DNA from: Candidatus Zixiibacteriota bacterium | GTDB taxonomy: Bacteria > Zixibacteria > MSB-5A5 > WJJR01 | Length of the DNA stretch: 51,689 nucleotides | Direction of reading: 5' to 3' | Assembly (NCBI GenBank): GCA_036397555.1 | Contig: DASWIS010000021.1 | Span: 1-51,689, forward strand | Part shown: in pieces, positions 16,490 to 23,648 of the stretch | Layout of the letters: each line of letters begins with the position of its first letter | Numbering within the stretch: the stretch's first letter is position 1 | Notes under the pieces: model-generated | Databases searched by the model: none | The model's input: the letters and a program-made list of their open reading frames with translations, nothing else | What the model was told of the DNA's origin: nothing | Translations under genes and position numbers: made by a program

Positions 16490-17461
16490 CTATTCGATGA
16501 AACGGTTGCTCCGGCAGATGACGTCGGCCGGTTGACCACCGACGCTGACCAAAAAGAGCAACTGGACGATCGAGTTGATGGATGCTTCGACTTCGGGATC
16601 GTCGAAGATCGACGGTTCATAGGGCCCGAACAGAATGCCCCGCGTCGATGGATAGCATGCGACCGACTTGCCCCACGCATAGATCTGCTGTGCGGTGATC
16701 GGTCCACCGCCGTTGGCGGTCTGGGCATCGAAGTAATAGATCGTGCTGAGACTGTTTTTTTCGGCCAGCGCGCGCACTTGTTCGCGCCAGGCGCCGAACG
16801 ATCCCGAATCGGTCGTGTATTTGGACAATACGAATCTCAAATCCGACCAGGGTCCGCCCTGATCGAGGTATGCGGCCGATGCGCCGACACCGACGTCGAC
16901 TGACGGAAAGAGACTCTTGCTGTATGTCGCGGCGGCGGCGATATCGGTCAGCGGGATTGGCTCACCGCCCCACTGTGCCGGATCGTCGGCGTCCTCGAAC
17001 ATGATGTGACCGCGGAGTGTCCCGGAGGCGACGTAGGGGGCAAATCCGACCGAGGCATACTCATCGAGGCGGCCCATAAAACACGACAGACAGAAGGTCC
17101 CGTCGGAGTTGCGATAGTTGTCCGGCAGACCGGCGAGGTTGACGAACAAGTCGAATCCGGTCAGCCACGCGGTGTCGAGAATCGCTGCAGCGCTGTCGGG
17201 AATCAGAAAACGATACGTTCCGGTGTAGGGCGACGCGAACAACGATTCCGGCAGCACGGTGGGCCCCACCGGCTGCCCCAGCGGGTGCTTGCGCACGGTG
17301 TTGACGAAGATCGGCGTGTTGTTCACCGTCGGCACCTCCGTCGCCCCGCCGGTCGGCCCCTGGGCATCACAGGTGGTCAGCAACAATGACACGATGACTA
17401 AAGCGACGACGTACCGGCAACACAAGCCGTTTAGTCCTTTGACGGCGCTTGGCGAAGACAT
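16490..17461 (-). CDS. Exported protein of unknown function, probable lipoprotein
   Basis: The start is uncertain. The frame opens at 17530, but the ATG at 17461 places a hydrophobic segment (YVVALVIVSLLLTTC) in the right position for a lipoprotein signal; LTTC is an imperfect lipobox. The body (about 290 residues) has alternating strands and helices with GFDLFVNLAGLPDNY, GHIMFEDADDPAQW, VDVGVGASAAYLDQGG and STIYYFDAQTANGGGP, which suggest a TIM-barrel glycosidase-like fold, but no family was recognised and no catalytic pair can be named. It lies 56 bases before the PKD/dockerin protein on the same strand, so the two may be co-transcribed and act together outside the cell. Confidence 0.65.
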   Translation of the reverse strand: MSSPSAVKGLNGLCCRYVVALVIVSLLLTTCDAQGPTGGATEVPTVNNTPIFVNTVRKHPLGQPVGPTVLPESLFASPYTGTYRFLIPDSAAAILDTAWLTGFDLFVNLAGLPDNYRNSDGTFCLSCFMGRLDEYASVGFAPYVASGTLRGHIMFEDADDPAQWGGEPIPLTDIAAAATYSKSLFPSVDVGVGASAAYLDQGGPWSDLRFVLSKYTTDSGSFGAWREQVRALAEKNSLSTIYYFDAQTANGGGPITAQQIYAWGKSVACYPSTRGILFGPYEPSIFDDPEVEASINSIVQLLFLVSVGGQPADVICRSNRFIE

Positions 17462-17608
17462 CAGTTTTGATCGATCAGTCGACCTGCGCCACCAGATGGC
17501 GAACGCAGTACAGTCGCGCACCATGCACAAGATAACACTGACCGCGACTTTTCATTGAAGTTTCCTGGCGGAGAATCCCGTGCGGCCTGTTGGGTGTACC
17601 TCAGTAAG

Positions 17609-18070
17609 TCATTGCCGTACAACGTCATTTGCCACGTTTCGCGTGTGAGGGCTGCCCTGCTCCGCCGTCACGTCGATGGCGATGCCGCCGCGGACATTGA
17701 AGTGTCCGGTGATGCGCATCCAGCGCGGGGCGATGGCGGCGGTCAGCGCATCGAGGAGTTCGTTGACCAATCGCTCATGGAAGATGCCGACTTCGCGGTA
17801 GGTCCACAGATACAATTTGAGCGATTTGCTCTCAAGGACACGACGGTCGGGGATGTAGGAAATCTCAAGTGTCGCGAAGTCGGGCTGGCCGGTGATCGGG
17901 CAGAGGCAGGTGAACTCGGTGCAGCGAAAAGTGACGACCGTGTCGCGCTCGGGATGCGAATTGGGAAAAGTCTCCAACTGGCGCGTCGGTTTGGTTGCGC
18001 CGCGTCCCAACAGCGTCAGTCCCGTTGCTGCCCGCCGCCTGCGTGTCGGTTTCTTTCTTCGTGCCGGCAT
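17609..18070 (-). CDS. queF: QueF, NADPH-dependent 7-cyano-7-deazaguanine (preQ0) reductase
   Basis: 153 residues of the short, unimodular type. The start at 18070 is set by AGGAG five bases upstream; a longer frame to 18100 would overlap queD. The N-terminal 30 residues are unusually basic (PARRKKPTRRRR). The catalytic core reads EFTCLCPITGQPDFATLEISY, with C57 forming the thioimide adduct with preQ0 and D64 as proton donor; the substrate-binding segment ESKSLKLYLWTYREVGIFHE and NVRGGI are also intact. It reduces preQ0 to preQ1, the last free-base step before insertion into tRNA, in the cytoplasm. It is the last gene of the queE-queC-queD-queF operon. No queA or tgt is in the window. Confidence 0.95.
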   Translation of the reverse strand: MPARRKKPTRRRRAATGLTLLGRGATKPTRQLETFPNSHPERDTVVTFRCTEFTCLCPITGQPDFATLEISYIPDRRVLESKSLKLYLWTYREVGIFHERLVNELLDALTAAIAPRWMRITGHFNVRGGIAIDVTAEQGSPHTRNVANDVVRQ

Positions 18071-18078
18071 TTGCGCTC

Positions 18079-18783
18079 CTAATCTCCGGTGTAATGGCAC
18101 GCCGTCGTACAGGTTTCGCGCACGATGACTTCATGCGGCCGGCAGCGCGCGGCGGCCAGTTTGCTCCACAACCAACGGGCGAAGATTTCCGATGTGGGAT
18201 TCTCCAGCTCCGGGACATCATTGAGACACCGGTGATCGAGATGTGGGTACAAGTGCTCCAATGCCGACAATGTGCGGTAGTCATCCGGTGTCGCGACTGT
18301 CACCTCAAAGCTGTGTCCGTGCAGACGATGACACCTGTGTGATTGCGGCAGGCGCGGCAGATAGTGGGCGGCCGCGAAGCCGAACGTGATGCGGCTGATC
18401 GAATCGTCGCCATCGCTGCGCGTCACTATCGGCGCGTAGGCGGTAGCCCCAACGATCCTGACGTCGCAGCCAATCCCAGCGCTAAGCAGTCTCTCCGCGA
18501 CTTGCCTCCTGATCCAATCGGCGAGCCCGGTGAGGGTTGTGACTTTGAGTCCCTCAATCTCGTTGAGACAGTAGTGATCCAGTTGGTTGATCACCGCGTT
18601 GCCCGTCGCCTTCAAATCACCGAAGTCCAAAAGCCAACCCATCTTCTCGTCCAGCGGGCCGGTGGCAGAGATCAGCGCTTCATACGTGTGCCCGTGCATG
18701 CGTGCGCGGATATCCGCCTCGGCGACATGCGTGTTGCGATGCGCGGCGTCGAACTGAAAGCGGCGGGAGAGTGTGAGGGTCAT
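18079..18783 (-). CDS. queD: QueD-like 6-carboxy-tetrahydropterin synthase, tandem two-domain form
   Basis: 234 residues, about twice the usual QueD, made of two 6-pyruvoyl-tetrahydropterin-synthase-like domains. Domain 1 (5-120) has the zinc histidines H15, H30 and H32, the GWLLDFGDLK segment (49-58) and the Asp-His pair D69-H70, but arginine (R26) replaces the catalytic cysteine and glycine (G112) stands at the substrate-binding glutamate position. Domain 2 (132-234) has H140, H155, H157, C151 (RCHRLHGHSF), D183-H184 and E223 (VRETCTTACHY), but the stretch between HGH and LDH is about ten residues shorter and the DF..LK segment is absent. The start at 18783 overlaps the queC stop (ATGA). 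In the pathway QueD turns dihydroneopterin triphosphate into 6-carboxy-tetrahydropterin. The operon position makes the role safe even though the architecture is unusual. Confidence 0.9.
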   Translation of the reverse strand: MTLTLSRRFQFDAAHRNTHVAEADIRARMHGHTYEALISATGPLDEKMGWLLDFGDLKATGNAVINQLDHYCLNEIEGLKVTTLTGLADWIRRQVAERLLSAGIGCDVRIVGATAYAPIVTRSDGDDSISRITFGFAAAHYLPRLPQSHRCHRLHGHSFEVTVATPDDYRTLSALEHLYPHLDHRCLNDVPELENPTSEIFARWLWSKLAAARCRPHEVIVRETCTTACHYTGD

Positions 18784-19493
18784 CGTACCGCGACGGTATT
18801 GGTTTCGTACGTAACAGGATCGGTCAGTCCGGCGGCATCGAATGCCCGCAGGCGAATCCTGCAGGCATCGCAGCGTCCGCAGGCGGCGCCGGACTTCGAC
18901 GGCTGATAACAGCTGCGGGTCAGCGCGAAGGGGACGCACAGTTCGGCGCCACGCTGCACGATCTCAGTCTTCGTCATCCTCAACAAGGGGGCGTGGATGC
19001 GCCATCGCGAGGATTCCTCCACGCCCGCCTTCGTTGCGAGCGTGGCCAATTGTTCAAACGCGCTGAAATACTCCGGGCGGCAGTCGGGGTATCCCGAATA
19101 GTCCAAAGAGTGCGCGCCGATGTAGATGTCGCCGGTACCGAGTGTCTCGGCCCATCCCATCGCCAGCGCGAGGAATATCGTGTTACGCGCCGGGACATAG
19201 GTAATCGGGATATCCGAACCGATCTGCTGTGCCGTGCGATCGGTCGGCACAGGTTCTGATCCGGTGAGCGCCGAACCGCCCCAGCGCGTCAGATCGACCG
19301 GCAGCACGAGGTGGCGCTCGACGTGCACGGCGCCGGCGATGTTGCTGGCGGCGTCCAATTCGGCGCGATGGCGCTGTCCGTAGTCCACCGTCAGGGCGTA
19401 GAGTGCAAGCCCCTCATGGCGCGCAATACTCGCGCATACAGCGGAGTCCAATCCGCCGCTCAGGAGCACGACGGCTCGACGCTGGCCGCTCAC
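18780..19493 (-). CDS. queC: QueC, 7-cyano-7-deazaguanine synthase
   Basis: 237 residues from the GTG at 19493, whose bases overlap the queE stop (GTGA); an open frame to 19631 lies inside queE and is ignored. The ATP pyrophosphatase loop LLSGGLDSAVCAS is at the N-terminus, followed by YGQRHRAELDAA, the conserved TYVPARNTIFLALA and a zinc site CYQPSKSGAACGRCDAC near the end. The enzyme converts 7-carboxy-7-deazaguanine and ammonia to preQ0 with ATP. The tight overlaps with queE and queD show translational coupling. Confidence 0.96.
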   Translation of the reverse strand: MSGQRRAVVLLSGGLDSAVCASIARHEGLALYALTVDYGQRHRAELDAASNIAGAVHVERHLVLPVDLTRWGGSALTGSEPVPTDRTAQQIGSDIPITYVPARNTIFLALAMGWAETLGTGDIYIGAHSLDYSGYPDCRPEYFSAFEQLATLATKAGVEESSRWRIHAPLLRMTKTEIVQRGAELCVPFALTRSCYQPSKSGAACGRCDACRIRLRAFDAAGLTDPVTYETNTVAVR

Positions 19494-20146
19494 ACCGACC
19501 TCGCTGCCGGATCCCAGATGTATTTGTGCATTTGCAATTGCAGCCGGACGTCGAGTTTGTCTGCCAGAATCCATTCGGTCAGCGTGCCCGGATCGAGCTT
19601 TCCGAAGACAGTCGAGAAGAGTACCGTGCACCGGCCGGACAGTCGGTGACGGGATACGGTATCGGCGGCCCAGTCGTAGTCGGCGCGATCACCGATCACA
19701 AATTTGACCTCATCACGCGCTGTCAGGTGCGCAATGTTCCCCCAACGGTTCTGTTCGCACTCTCCGGATGAGGGGCATTTCAAATCCATGATGCGAATGA
19801 CGCCTTGGGGGAGCACATCGATGGGACGCTCGCCGGAGGTCTCGACCAGAACGGTCTTCCCCTTCTGGAGCAGTCGCTTGGACAAAATGGGACATCCCGG
19901 CTGCAGCAACGGTTCGCCGCCGGTGATTTCGACCAGCTCGATTTGATGCCGCAGCACTGCGTCCACCACGTCATCGATACTCATTCTTGTGCCTTCGTAG
20001 AAGGCATACTCGGTGTCGCAATAAGTGCAGCGGAGGTTGCAGCCGGTCAGCCGCACGAAGACGCATGGCCTGCCCGCCCACGTCGACTCGCCCTGAATGC
20101 TGGCGTAGATTTCGTTGATGAGCAGCCCCGGCGGCGCTGTTTCCAT
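19490..20146 (-). CDS. queE: QueE, 7-carboxy-7-deazaguanine synthase (radical SAM)
   Basis: 218 residues from the ATG at 20146; the frame continues open to 20239 but the family begins at INEIYASIQGEST. The radical SAM cluster motif is GCNLRCTYCDTEYAF with C36, C40 and C43, followed by the SAM-binding ITGGEPLLQ. QueE rearranges 6-carboxy-tetrahydropterin to 7-carboxy-7-deazaguanine, using magnesium and SAM. It is the first gene of the operon and is divergent from the molybdopterin oxidoreductase, so the promoter must lie in the 100 bases to 20245 or overlap the opposite gene. No preQ1 riboswitch could be made out there. Confidence 0.96.
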   Translation of the reverse strand: METAPPGLLINEIYASIQGESTWAGRPCVFVRLTGCNLRCTYCDTEYAFYEGTRMSIDDVVDAVLRHQIELVEITGGEPLLQPGCPILSKRLLQKGKTVLVETSGERPIDVLPQGVIRIMDLKCPSSGECEQNRWGNIAHLTARDEVKFVIGDRADYDWAADTVSRHRLSGRCTVLFSTVFGKLDPGTLTEWILADKLDVRLQLQMHKYIWDPAARSV

Positions 20147-20245
20147 TCCGTAAACATACCGATTCGCGCGGCGCCGGTGCAACCGGCTCGGACGGGCCAC
20201 AACGTCGGATGCGCCTTGTATCGCATCGCAGGCACGCATTAGTTG

Positions 20246-22441
20246 ATGCGCATGGCCAAGCCGCAGGTCCGGTCGGGGGGAGGATTCCGGGCGATCGCCT
20301 ATGTGCTGCGCAAGGGGCGCGAGGCGGGTGGCCTACTGTCGCTGTACCGGCGGCTGCGTTCCCGTAACACCTGCAAGACCTGCGCCTTGGGAATGGGCGG
20401 CCAGCGCGGGGGGATGGTCAACGAGGCAGGGATTTTCCCGGAGGTCTGCAAAAAGTCGGTACAATCGCAGGCCGGGGACATGGCGGGGGCGATCAGTGAG
20501 GAGTTTTTCGCCGGCAATTCGTTCGACCACTTGTCCCAACTGACGTCGGCTCAACTGGAACGGCTGGGGCGCCTCGCCTTTCCCATCGTCGCCGCGCCGG
20601 GCGATAATCATTACCGTCGCATCGCCTGGGAAGAGGCGATGCAGCGTTCGGCGGAGGCGCTGAAAGCGGCACCTCCGACGGAGACGTTTTTCTATTCCTC
20701 GGGACGCTCCAGCAATGAGGCGGCATTTCTGCTCCAGCTGGTCGCGCGTGCCTACGGCACGGCAAACATTCACAACTGCTCATACTACTGCCATGCGGCT
20801 TCCGGCGTGGCGCTCAGCGCGGCCATCGGCACCGGCACCGCAACGGTCGTGCTCAATGATCTGGCCAGGGCCGATCTGGCGCTGGTCGCCGGCGCCAACC
20901 CAGCATCAAACCATCCGCGGCTGATCACGCAACTGGTCAATCTCCGTCGGCGCGGCGGCACGGTCATCGTCGTCAATCCAATCCGTGAGGTGGGATTAGT
21001 GCGTTTCCGTATCCCCTCGGACTGGCGGAGTCTGCTCTTTGGTTCCGACGTCTCAGATATCTACTTGCAGCCCCACGCCGGAGGGGACGCGGCACTCTTT
21101 GCGGCAGTGCTCAAGGGAGTCATCGAGCAGGGGGGAATCGACCAGTCGTTTGTCTCGGAGCATGCGGAAGGATGGGATGAACTGCGCGCGCACATCGAGG
21201 GTCTTTCGTGGGATGAGTTGATTGACGCCTCGGGCGTATCGCGCGATCTGATTGGCCGCACGGTGGCCGCGATCATGCGGGCCAGGCGGGGCATTTTCCT
21301 CTGGGCGATGGGACTGACCCACCACGAGCATGGTGTCGACAACATCCTGTCGTTGATCAACCTCGGCATGGCGCGTGGATGGGTCGGACGGCCCGGATGC
21401 GGATTTCTGCCGATTCGCGGCCATTCCAATGTGCAGGGGGTGGGCTCGGTCGGCGTCACGCCCACGCTGAAAGCCGCGTTCGCCGAGAAGATGGGGGAAC
21501 TCTATGGAATCGCACTTCCGCGCGAGCCGGGACAGGACACGTATGCGTCGGTGGCCGCCGCGTCGGAGGGACACATACGCGCTTGCGTTCTGCTGGGCGG
21601 CAATCTATTTGCCAGCAACCCGGATCGTGCCTGGGCGGCAACTTCGTTGCAACGAATCGGCACGAGCATCGCGCTGACGACCAAGCTGAATGAGGGACAC
21701 ATCCACGGACGCGGCCAAACCTCGATCGTTCTGCCGGTATTGGCACGCGATGAGGAATCCCAGTCGACGACCCAGGAGTCGATGTTCAACTATGTGCGTT
21801 TCTCCGACGGCGGACAACCGGCGGTCGAAGGACACATGCGCTCCGAAGTCGCAATCATCGCCGAACTGGCTCAGCGCATCCTGCCCGAAGGCCGCTTCGA
21901 CTGGACGGCGCTGCGTTCGCATCAGCACTTGCGACATCAAATCGCGCGCGTTGTCCCCGGATACAGCGCCATCGAGACGGTCGACAATGGCGGCGGTGAG
22001 TTTCAGATCGCCGGGCGGACCATTCACGATGGCCAATTCCCGACGTCGACCGGCAGAGCGAAGTTCCATGTCATTGCCGTGCGGGCGGCGGATCGATCTG
22101 TGTATCCGTTTCAACTACTGACATTACGTTCGGAAGGGCAGTTCAATACGGTCGTCTACGAAGAAGAGGACCTGTACCGGGGGAATCGTCGCCGTGACGT
22201 GGTCATGATGTCATCCGACGATGCGCGTAAACTGCATCTCAATGAAGCCGACCGCGTGACGGTCGAGACAGAAGTCGGTCGGATGGCTGCCTCGGTGGCG
22301 CTGATCGACATCCGACCCGGCAATCTGGCCATGTACTATCCCGAAGCCAACGCCATCGTACCGCGCCGCCTCGACAATCGCTCCAAGACGCCCGCCTTCA
22401 AATCGATTCCGGCGCGGATCGTCGTGCCAGACGGGCCATAA
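20246..22441 (+). CDS. YdeP/FdhF-like molybdopterin oxidoreductase
   Basis: About 731 residues. The overall plan is that of a bis-MGD oxidoreductase: an N-terminal region (CKTCALGMGGQRGGMVNE, FPEVCKKS), then RRIAWEEAM, the active-site region NCSYYCHAASGVALSAAIGT with cysteine (not selenocysteine) as the probable molybdenum ligand, GANPASNHPRL, GLTHHEHGVDNI, GRPGCGFLPIRGHSNVQG and the C-terminal dinucleotide-binding domain ending SIPARIVVP. These features fit the YdeP branch, whose members resemble formate dehydrogenase H; the physiological substrate of that branch is not established. The canonical four-cysteine iron-sulfur site is incomplete. Start choice among TTG 20243, ATG 20246 and ATG 20252 is arbitrary. 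The radical SAM gene amrS follows after 52 bases. Confidence 0.85.
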   Translation: MRMAKPQVRSGGGFRAIAYVLRKGREAGGLLSLYRRLRSRNTCKTCALGMGGQRGGMVNEAGIFPEVCKKSVQSQAGDMAGAISEEFFAGNSFDHLSQLTSAQLERLGRLAFPIVAAPGDNHYRRIAWEEAMQRSAEALKAAPPTETFFYSSGRSSNEAAFLLQLVARAYGTANIHNCSYYCHAASGVALSAAIGTGTATVVLNDLARADLALVAGANPASNHPRLITQLVNLRRRGGTVIVVNPIREVGLVRFRIPSDWRSLLFGSDVSDIYLQPHAGGDAALFAAVLKGVIEQGGIDQSFVSEHAEGWDELRAHIEGLSWDELIDASGVSRDLIGRTVAAIMRARRGIFLWAMGLTHHEHGVDNILSLINLGMARGWVGRPGCGFLPIRGHSNVQGVGSVGVTPTLKAAFAEKMGELYGIALPREPGQDTYASVAAASEGHIRACVLLGGNLFASNPDRAWAATSLQRIGTSIALTTKLNEGHIHGRGQTSIVLPVLARDEESQSTTQESMFNYVRFSDGGQPAVEGHMRSEVAIIAELAQRILPEGRFDWTALRSHQHLRHQIARVVPGYSAIETVDNGGGEFQIAGRTIHDGQFPTSTGRAKFHVIAVRAADRSVYPFQLLTLRSEGQFNTVVYEEEDLYRGNRRRDVVMMSSDDARKLHLNEADRVTVETEVGRMAASVALIDIRPGNLAMYYPEANAIVPRRLDNRSKTPAFKSIPARIVVPDGP

Positions 22442-22493
22442 GTCCTCTCAAGAATCGCTCGCGATCATCCGTATCAATCTATCGGGTGATGGT

Positions 22494-23588
22494 GTGGACG
22501 CATCTGTGACGAATACTGTGGTCGAAACGAAGTATTGGCATGCCCTTGACGACGGGCGTGTCCAGTGCGACGTCTGCCCGCGGTACTGCAAGCTCCACGA
22601 GGGACAGCGGGGGCTGTGCTTCGTCCGCGCGCGACAGAACGACCGTATCGTCCTGACGACCTATGGTCGTTCCAGCGGATTTTGCGTCGATCCCATCGAA
22701 AAAAAGCCGCTCAATCATTTCCTCCCCGGCACGGCGGCGCTCTCCTTCGGGACCGCGGGATGCAATTTGACCTGCCAGTTCTGTCAGAATTGGGACATCA
22801 GCAAGTCGCGGGAAATCGACACGCTGGCCGATAGTGCCTCACCGGGGCTGTTGGCGCACGCGGCGCGCGCGCTGGGATGCCGTAGCGTCGCCTTCACCTA
22901 CAACGACCCGGTCATCTTCATGGAGTATGCCATCGACGTGGCGGCGGCGTGCCGTGCGGAGGGAATCCAGACCGTTGCCGTGACCGCGGGATACATCGCC
23001 CCGGAGCCGCGTGCAGAGTTTTACCGATATATGGATGCGGCCAATGTCGACCTGAAGGGATTCACCGAGGAGTTTTACAAGAACATCTGCGGCGGACATC
23101 TGGAATCGGTGCTTGAGACGCTGGTCTATCTGAAAACGCAGACTGATGTCTGGTTCGAGATCACTAATCTGCTGATTCCCGACTGCAACGATTCGATCAA
23201 AGAGATCGACGCAATGACCCGCTGGATCGCCGATCATCTCGGTGTCGAGATCCCGCTGCATTTCACCGCGTTTCATCCCGATTTCAAAATGCTCGACCGG
23301 CCGCCGACCTCGCCTTCGACGCTGACACGTGCCCGTCACATCGCTGTTCGCAATGGACTGCGCTATGTCTACACGGGCAATGTCCACGACGAATCGGGGG
23401 GCTCGACGTACTGCCACGCCTGCGGGCAGCGGCTCATCGGCCGCGATTGGTACAAGCTCACGGCGTGGAACCTGACCGACGAGGGTCGTTGCTGCGGCTG
23501 CGGCACACCATGTAACGGAGTCTTCGATGGTCCGCCGGGAGATTGGGGACCCAAGCGCCTGCCGGTGCGACTTTCTGACTTTGCGTGA
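22494..23588 (+). CDS. amrS: AmrS, AmmeMemoRadiSam system radical SAM protein
   Basis: 364 residues from a GTG at 22494 (GTG 22506 is possible). An N-terminal four-cysteine zinc-ribbon-like motif (CDVCPRYCKL, GLCFVRAR) precedes the radical SAM motif GCNLTCQFCQNW with C90, C94 and C97; YNDPVIFMEYAI, ANVDLKGFTEEFY and LHFTAFHPDFKM are hallmarks of the AmrS/PflA-like family. The C-terminal part has a second cysteine-rich region (CHACG, RCCGCG). The family is usually found with AmmeMemoRadiSam partners AmrA and AmrB, whose genes are not in this window; its reaction is not settled. Here it follows a molybdopterin oxidoreductase, which may be an operon-level link. Confidence 0.93.
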   Translation: MDASVTNTVVETKYWHALDDGRVQCDVCPRYCKLHEGQRGLCFVRARQNDRIVLTTYGRSSGFCVDPIEKKPLNHFLPGTAALSFGTAGCNLTCQFCQNWDISKSREIDTLADSASPGLLAHAARALGCRSVAFTYNDPVIFMEYAIDVAAACRAEGIQTVAVTAGYIAPEPRAEFYRYMDAANVDLKGFTEEFYKNICGGHLESVLETLVYLKTQTDVWFEITNLLIPDCNDSIKEIDAMTRWIADHLGVEIPLHFTAFHPDFKMLDRPPTSPSTLTRARHIAVRNGLRYVYTGNVHDESGGSTYCHACGQRLIGRDWYKLTAWNLTDEGRCCGCGTPCNGVFDGPPGDWGPKRLPVRLSDFA

Positions 23589-23605
23589 TCGATCCGGATG
23601 GACTT

Positions 23606-23639
23606 CGCCCCGCCGGAATCTCCGCATTCAGGCGGGGCG
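23606..23639. terminator. Hairpin between the convergent amrS and protease genes
   Basis: CGCCCCGCC (23606-23614) pairs with GGCGGGGCG (23631-23639), and the loop can pair further through GAAT and ATTC. T-runs are weak on both sides, so it is a plausible but non-classical bidirectional terminator. Confidence 0.5.
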
Positions 23640-23648
23640 GGCTGGTTT

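Noticed and set aside
20147-20245. Possible preQ1 riboswitch upstream of queE
   Set aside because: The sequence between queE and the divergent gene is short and GC-rich, and neither the small pseudoknot pattern nor an A-rich tail was found.
20780-20815. Possible selenocysteine in the molybdopterin oxidoreductase
   Set aside because: The active-site region NCSYYCHAASG is encoded by ordinary cysteine codons with no internal TGA, so no selenocysteine needs to be assumed.
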